DNA from: an uncultured Pseudomonas sp.
GTDB lineage: Bacteria; Pseudomonadota; Gammaproteobacteria; Pseudomonadales; Pseudomonadaceae
Reading direction: 5' to 3'
Assembly (NCBI RefSeq): GCF_946885885.1
Contig: NZ_CAMPHN010000020.1
Location: 1 to 45,057 of the forward strand
Length of the DNA: 45,057 nucleotides
Shown: in pieces, positions 40,921-45,057 of the stretch
How positions within the stretch are numbered: the first letter of the stretch is position 1
How the letters are laid out: each line of letters begins with the position of its first letter
Program-made: the position numbers and the translations under genes
The notes under the pieces: model-generated
Seen by the model: only the letters and a program-made list of their open reading frames with translations
The model's database searches: none
What the model was told of the DNA's origin: nothing

Positions 40921-41284
40921 GGGAGCCTCTGGGCGTGTTGCCAAAATAAGGGCGGATTATGCCACGACATCGCCGTGCGTCGCGTGCGCGTGTTGGCGCG
41001 GCGATATTTGCCGCATTGCTGCAATGTGCCCTTCCGGAGGGCTATCGTACCGCTCGTTTAATGGCTAAATGATGCGAATATGATGCTAATTTGATGAATT
41101 TTGCGCTTAAGTTCATTGAAAATGCATAGCCGTTTGTCCGTCTCGTTCATAAAGATGGCGCCAAAGTACTAACATCCCGGCGCGGCAAAACGACCGCGGC
41201 GGCGATCAGGAGAGTCGCTCATGCTAACTGTCTGCACGTAGTAGCCGGATGCCCCGCTGTGCAGGCATTGAAGACGGATGCACC
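40921..41284. other. Divergent intergenic region upstream of the PL7 lyase
   Basis: These 364 bases contain an AT-richer patch with repeated TGATGCNAATNTGATG (about 41067-41097) and a possible six-codon leader peptide frame at 41221-41241. No other gene is seen. Confidence 0.45.
41221..41241 (+). CDS. Possible short leader peptide (MLTVCT)
   Basis: ATG CTA ACT GTC TGC ACG TAG is preceded by AGGAGAG at a 6-base spacing, a better Shine-Dalgarno than the lyase gene's own. It ends 43 bases before the lyase start. It may be a regulatory upstream frame or a chance match. Confidence 0.25.
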   Translation: MLTVCT

Positions 41285-41947
41285 ATGATCGATTTTTACG
41301 ATTGGAGCTTAACCATTCCCGAGCAGGTTCCTGCTCGCGTCATTAGTACCCAGGCGCTCGGGTCCGGCTATCAGGACCCCTATTTCTACCGTACCGACAG
41401 TGGTGCGGTGTTCTGGGCGCCGGTGACCGGTACTCATACCAAAGGCAGTAGCTACCCCCGTAGCGAGCTGCGCGAAACCTTCAGCGACGGTAAACAGCGC
41501 AACTGGTATTACAAGGAGGGCCTGCACGAGCTGAGTGCGGCGTTGACGGTCCACCAGATCCCTTCCAGCGAGCGCATCGTCATCGGGCAGATCCACAGCA
41601 AGGACAGTTCGAAACCGTTGCTGAAGATTCTCTACCAGCAGGTCAACGGCACGGGCTATGTCTATGCCGAGCTGCGCAACAAGCCTGGCAGCAAGGACAG
41701 TCCTATTGTCTTGACCTATAAGGGTATGCCGCTGGGGACTCGTTTCAACTATGAGATCGATGTGACGCAGACTGGCCAGTTGCGGCTCGATCTCAATGGG
41801 CGGGTCTATCAGACGGCGCTGAATTCGGCCTGGGCGAAGAAGCGTCTGTATTTCAAGGCGGGGGTCTACACCCTCGATAACAAAGGGCCGTCGAGCGAGG
41901 GTGGTCGGGTCGAATTCCACGATCTCTGGGTATCGCACCGCAAGTAG
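41285..41947 (+). CDS. Polysaccharide lyase family 7 (alginate lyase-like)
   Basis: The 220-residue protein starts MIDFYDWSLTIP. It carries the three PL7 signatures: YPRSELRETF (R-SELR), VIGQIHSKD (QIH) and YFKAGVYTLD (YFKAGxY). The family cleaves alginate by beta-elimination. The start at 41285 is the one that begins directly at the catalytic domain. No signal peptide is visible, so it is cytosolic or exported by a non-classical route. P. aeruginosa encodes a similar lyase as PA1167, near ndvB. Here it sits between the ArsC-like gene and dapC. Confidence 0.87.
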   Translation: MIDFYDWSLTIPEQVPARVISTQALGSGYQDPYFYRTDSGAVFWAPVTGTHTKGSSYPRSELRETFSDGKQRNWYYKEGLHELSAALTVHQIPSSERIVIGQIHSKDSSKPLLKILYQQVNGTGYVYAELRNKPGSKDSPIVLTYKGMPLGTRFNYEIDVTQTGQLRLDLNGRVYQTALNSAWAKKRLYFKAGVYTLDNKGPSSEGGRVEFHDLWVSHRK

Positions 41948-41956
41948 TGCAGCGAA

Positions 41957-41990
41957 CTCGCCCCGGTATCCGCCGGGGCGAGCTGTTTTT
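41957..41990 (+). terminator. Terminator of the PL7 lyase, possibly bidirectional
   Basis: CTCGCCCCGG and CCGGGGCGAG form a 10-bp stem with loop TATCCG, followed by CTGTTTTT. The dapC stop lies just beyond on the other strand. Confidence 0.88.
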
Positions 41991-41997
41991 AGGGCTT

Positions 41998-43194
41998 TTA
42001 GCCTCGCTGGATAAAATTGCGAATCCGTTGCGCGGCTTCGACGCATTCGGCCAGTGGCGCCACCAGGGCCATACGCACGCGGCCGGCACCGGGGTTTTCG
42101 CCCTCGACGTTGCGCGACAGGTAGGAGCCGGGCACTACGGTCACATGCTCGCGGGCGAACAGTTCGCGGGTGAAGCTTTCGTCGTCGCCCGGGGTTTTCG
42201 CCCACAAGTAGAAGCCGCCATCCGGGCGTTGCACATCCATCACGCCCTCCAGAATCGCCAGCACGGCATCGAACTTCTCGCGGTACAGGTCGCGGTTGGC
42301 TTTGACGTGCGCTTCGTCGCGCCAGGCGGCGATGCTGGCCAGCTGGGTTTGTACCGGCATGGCGCAACCGTGGTAGGTGCGGTACAGCAGAAATGCTTTG
42401 AGGATGTCGGCATCTCCGGCCACGAAGCCTGAACGCAAACCGGGCAGGTTGGAGCGCTTGGACAGGCTGTGGAACACCACGCAGCGTTTGAAGTCGTTGC
42501 GGCCCAGCTCGGCGCAGGCGCTCAGCAAACCGGCCGGAGGGTTGGTTTCGTCGAAATACAGCTCGCTGTAGCACTCGTCAGCGGCGATCACGAAGTCGAA
42601 CTTGTCGGCCAGGGCGATCAGCTGTTTCAGGGTTTCCAGCGGGATCAGTGCGCCGGTCGGGTTGCCCGGCGAGCAGAGGAAAAGGATCTGGCAGCGCTGC
42701 CAGATGTCGTCGCCGACCGCGGCGAAATCCGGGTTGAAGTCGTGCTCTTCCAGGCAGGGCAGATAATGCGGCTGGGCACCGGCGAGCAAGGCCGCGCCCT
42801 CGTAGATCTGGTAGAACGGGTTGGGGCTGACCACCAGGCCGTCCGCATCGCGCTGCACCACCGCCTGGGTGAAGGCGAACAGCGCCTCGCGGGTGCCGTT
42901 GACTGGCAGCACATGGCGCGCCGGGTCGAGCGCGCCGCTTGGCAGGCCGAAGCGCTGGCCGCACCAGTCGGCGATGGCTTCGCGCAGCGCCGGCAGGCCG
43001 AGGGTGGTGGGGTACACCGCCATCTGGTCGAGGTTGGCGCTGAGGGCTTCGGCGACGAATGCCGGCGAGCGGTGTTTGGGTTCGCCGATCGATAGGGCGA
43101 TGGCGGGCTTGTCGCCGGGCGGCTGGATGCCGGCGAGCAGGGCGCGGAGTTTCTCGAAGGGGTAGGGCTGCAACTGGTTCAACGCATTGTTCAT
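41998..43194 (-). CDS. dapC: Succinyldiaminopimelate transaminase
   Basis: The 398-residue class I/II aminotransferase has the family opening LQPYPFEKLRALL, the PLP region LCSPGNPTGA, the aspartate in IAADECYSELYF and the PLP lysine in FHSLSKRSNLPGLRSGF. AGGAAA lies 6 bases before the ATG. DapC makes N-succinyl-L,L-diaminopimelate from the keto acid, between the DapD and DapE steps. It follows glnD on the same strand with 82 bases between, matching PA3658-PA3659. Confidence 0.92.
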   Translation of the reverse strand: MNNALNQLQPYPFEKLRALLAGIQPPGDKPAIALSIGEPKHRSPAFVAEALSANLDQMAVYPTTLGLPALREAIADWCGQRFGLPSGALDPARHVLPVNGTREALFAFTQAVVQRDADGLVVSPNPFYQIYEGAALLAGAQPHYLPCLEEHDFNPDFAAVGDDIWQRCQILFLCSPGNPTGALIPLETLKQLIALADKFDFVIAADECYSELYFDETNPPAGLLSACAELGRNDFKRCVVFHSLSKRSNLPGLRSGFVAGDADILKAFLLYRTYHGCAMPVQTQLASIAAWRDEAHVKANRDLYREKFDAVLAILEGVMDVQRPDGGFYLWAKTPGDDESFTRELFAREHVTVVPGSYLSRNVEGENPGAGRVRMALVAPLAECVEAAQRIRNFIQRG

Positions 43195-43276
43195 GGGGCT
43201 TTCCTGGGAACTGCGTGCGGCGACTGCGCACGGACCATGCGGCCCGCGGGTCGCGCTGCGGTCAAGGTTGAGGTGA

Positions 43277-45057
43277 TCAAAAGCTGATGCGGTTGGCTTC
43301 GGTTTTCTGGCCGTTGGCGTCCGACAGTTGCTGGACGATGGCTTCCTGCAGGCGGGTGCAGAGCTCCGGGTCGGATAGCGGCTGGTTGTGCGCGTCGGTG
43401 ACGAAGAACACGTCCTCCACCCGCTCGCCGAGCGTGGCGATCTTGGCGTTCTGCAGTGACAGGTCGAAGTCGAGGAAGATGCGCCCGACGCGCGCCAGCA
43501 GTCCGGGGCGGTCCGGTGCGATCAGTTCGAGGATGGTCACCGGCCGATTGGCATCGTTATGGATGGTCACCCGCGGGGCGAAGGCGAAATGCTTGAGCTG
43601 GCGCGGTACCCGGCGCTGGATGATGCTCGGGTACTCGTCGGGGTTTTTCAGGGCGTCGATCAGGCCCTGGCGGATCTGCTTGATCCGTGCCGGGTTGTCG
43701 CCGATGGAGTCGCCTTCCGCTTCCAGCACTATGTAGGTGTCGAGGGTGAATTGGCTGGTCGAGGTGAGAATTCGCGCGTCGTGAATGCTCAGGTTGAGCT
43801 GGGCCATGGCGGCCACGGTCACGGCGAAAAAGTCGTGCTGGTCCTGGGCGTAGATGAATATCTGCGTGCCGCCTTCGAACTCGCGCTGAGTGGTTTCCTT
43901 GATCAGCACCAGCGGGTTGCCGTCGTTGGGGTGCTGGAGAATCGCTTCGGTGTGCCAGACCACATCGCTGGCACTATGGCGCAGGAAGTAATCGTCGCCG
44001 AGCTGCGACCAAAGCTGTTCGGCGTCGTCCGGGTCGGTGCCGCCGCGCACCAGGATGTCGAGCGCCGCGCTTTGGGTCAGACGGATCTGCTCTTCGCGAT
44101 CCAGCGGGTTTTCCAGGCCGCGGCGCAGGGCGCGTTTGGTCTCGGTGTAGAGCTGGCGCAGCAGGCTGGCGCGCCAGGAATTCCACAGCGTGGGATTGGT
44201 GGCGTTGATATCGGCCACGGTCAGTACGTAGAGATAATCGAGACGGGTCTGGTCGCCGACCAGGCGGGCGAAATCGAAAATCACCTGGGGGTCGGAGAGG
44301 TCTTTGCGCTGCGCCGTGGTCGACATCACCAAGTGGTTTTGCACCAGCCAGACGATCAGCTTGGTGTCCCAGTTCGGCAGTTGATGGCGTACGCAAAAGG
44401 CTTCGGCATCCACCGCGCCGAGCGCCGAGTGATCGCCGCCGCGGCCCTTGCCGATGTCGTGGTAAAGGCCTGCGAGGTAGATCAATTCCGGTTTGGGCAG
44501 TTTGCCGATGCGCTTGCTGGCCAGTGGGAATTTTTCCGACATCTGGGTGTTCTGCGTGTACTGCAGTTTGCGCAGGTGCTTGATCAGGTTGAGGGTGTGC
44601 GCATCGACCGTATAGATGTGGAACAGGTCGTGCTGCATCTGCCCGACGATCTGGCCGAACTCCGGCAGGTAACGCCCGAGAATGCCGTAGCGGTTCATTC
44701 GGCGCAGGTTGCGGTGGATGCCCTGTTCGCATTTGAACAGTTCGATGAACAGGCTGGTGTTACGGATATCGCTGCGGAAATCGTCGTCGATCAGGTGGCG
44801 GTGGTCGCGCAGCAGGCGAATGGTGTCGGCGCACACACCGTTGATTTCCGGGTGCTGGGCCATCAGCACGAAGATTTCCAGAATGGCGAACGGGGTGCGT
44901 TTGAACACATTCGGGTGGGTGACTTCGATATAGCCGTTGCGCAGTTGGAAACGGCTGTTGAGTTGCGTGGCGGGGCTGCTTTCGCCGGCGCGGAGGATTT
45001 GCTCTTCGAAGTGCTGATTGATCAGGTCGCTCAGCTCGGCGATGCTCATGATCACCC
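43277..45057 (-). CDS. glnD: Bifunctional PII uridylyltransferase/uridylyl-removing enzyme, C-terminal part
   Basis: The gene runs off the right edge of the window; about 593 of roughly 900 residues are seen, without the N-terminal nucleotidyltransferase domain. Visible are the HD hydrolase domain ([18 protein letters not shown]) that removes UMP from PII, and two C-terminal ACT domains ([38 protein letters not shown]) that sense glutamine. The methionine at 45055 is internal, not the start. GlnD controls nitrogen metabolism through GlnB/GlnK. Confidence 0.94.
   Translation of the reverse strand, partial: VIMSIAELSDLINQHFEEQILRAGESSPATQLNSRFQLRNGYIEVTHPNVFKRTPFAILEIFVLMAQHPEINGVCADTIRLLRDHRHLIDDDFRSDIRNTSLFIELFKCEQGIHRNLRRMNRYGILGRYLPEFGQIVGQMQHDLFHIYTVDAHTLNLIKHLRKLQYTQNTQMSEKFPLASKRIGKLPKPELIYLAGLYHDIGKGRGGDHSALGAVDAEAFCVRHQLPNWDTKLIVWLVQNHLVMSTTAQRKDLSDPQVIFDFARLVGDQTRLDYLYVLTVADINATNPTLWNSWRASLLRQLYTETKRALRRGLENPLDREEQIRLTQSAALDILVRGGTDPDDAEQLWSQLGDDYFLRHSASDVVWHTEAILQHPNDGNPLVLIKETTQREFEGGTQIFIYAQDQHDFFAVTVAAMAQLNLSIHDARILTSTSQFTLDTYIVLEAEGDSIGDNPARIKQIRQGLIDALKNPDEYPSIIQRRVPRQLKHFAFAPRVTIHNDANRPVTILELIAPDRPGLLARVGRIFLDFDLSLQNAKIATLGERVEDVFFVTDAHNQPLSDPELCTRLQEAIVQQLSDANGQKTEANRISF

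Noticed and set aside
39025..41061. 678-codon plus-strand frame
   Set aside because: Spans csdA, dapD and the ArsC-like gene in antisense; the real genes have conserved catalytic motifs.

Overview
The window looks like a chromosomal segment of a high-GC Pseudomonas (sensu lato). The evidence is gene content and order: csp / small hypothetical / rlmA / dapE / ndvB, and csdE-csdA / dapD / ArsC-like / dapC / glnD, both of which I recall as Pseudomonas neighbourhoods (P. aeruginosa PA1159-PA1163 and the PA3658-PA3667 area). Dense Pseudomonas-type intergenic repeats and an OprD porin fit too. The assignment is from recognition, not a database search. No rRNA, tRNA or CRISPR array was seen.

Region 1 (about 200-13400) is an accessory catabolic block. 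On the minus strand are an orphan tatA-like gene, a double-cupin protein, a two-domain GNAT acetyltransferase, an OprD-type porin and an FAD amino-acid/amine oxidase. Divergently on the plus strand are a truncated ferredoxin-like fragment, a 3-oxo-tetronate kinase (otnK), a 3-oxo-tetronate-4-phosphate decarboxylase (otnC), a single-cysteine Asp/Glu racemase-like protein, a second closely related FAD oxidase, an ornithine cyclodeaminase/mu-crystallin-family imine reductase and a PLP hydroxy-amino-acid dehydratase, closed by a strong terminator at 13401. The last two enzymes have the family pairing seen in the beta-hydroxyaspartate cycle (BhcB/BhcD) and hydroxyectoine breakdown (EutB/EutC). The kinase and decarboxylase turn a C4 sugar acid into dihydroxyacetone phosphate. 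Read together, the block suggests uptake, oxidation and funnelling of a hydroxylated C4 amino acid or sugar acid. The substrate is unknown and no regulator gene is present. A 112-bp ungapped repeat precedes the two plus-strand transcription units, and a 58-bp repeat precedes two of the minus-strand ones.

Region 2 (13670-22400) holds an EamA-type exporter, a frameshifted IS4-family element, a DUF4197 lipoprotein-like or periplasmic protein, a sucrose-phosphorylase-family GH13 enzyme and a CHASE4-PAS-GGDEF-EAL cyclic-di-GMP protein. The 3' end of the last gene has been partly duplicated downstream.

Region 3 (21900-29300) contains a small conserved gene, plsB (glycerol-3-phosphate acyltransferase), a three-gene ABC export operon of the GldA/GldF/GldG type, and a cold-shock protein gene with a clear terminator.

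Region 4 (29700-45057) is core genome: a small hypothetical, rlmA, dapE, an NdvB-like GH17-GT2 glucan synthase, tcdA, a solitary family-3 solute-binding protein, a UPF0158 protein, csdE-csdA sulfur transfer, dapD, an ArsC/Spx-like protein, a PL7 alginate lyase, dapC and the C-terminal part of glnD. Three succinylase-branch lysine/diaminopimelate genes (dapE, dapD, dapC) lie within 12 kb. Gaps between genes are filled by several families of elements bounded by GTAG...CTAC.
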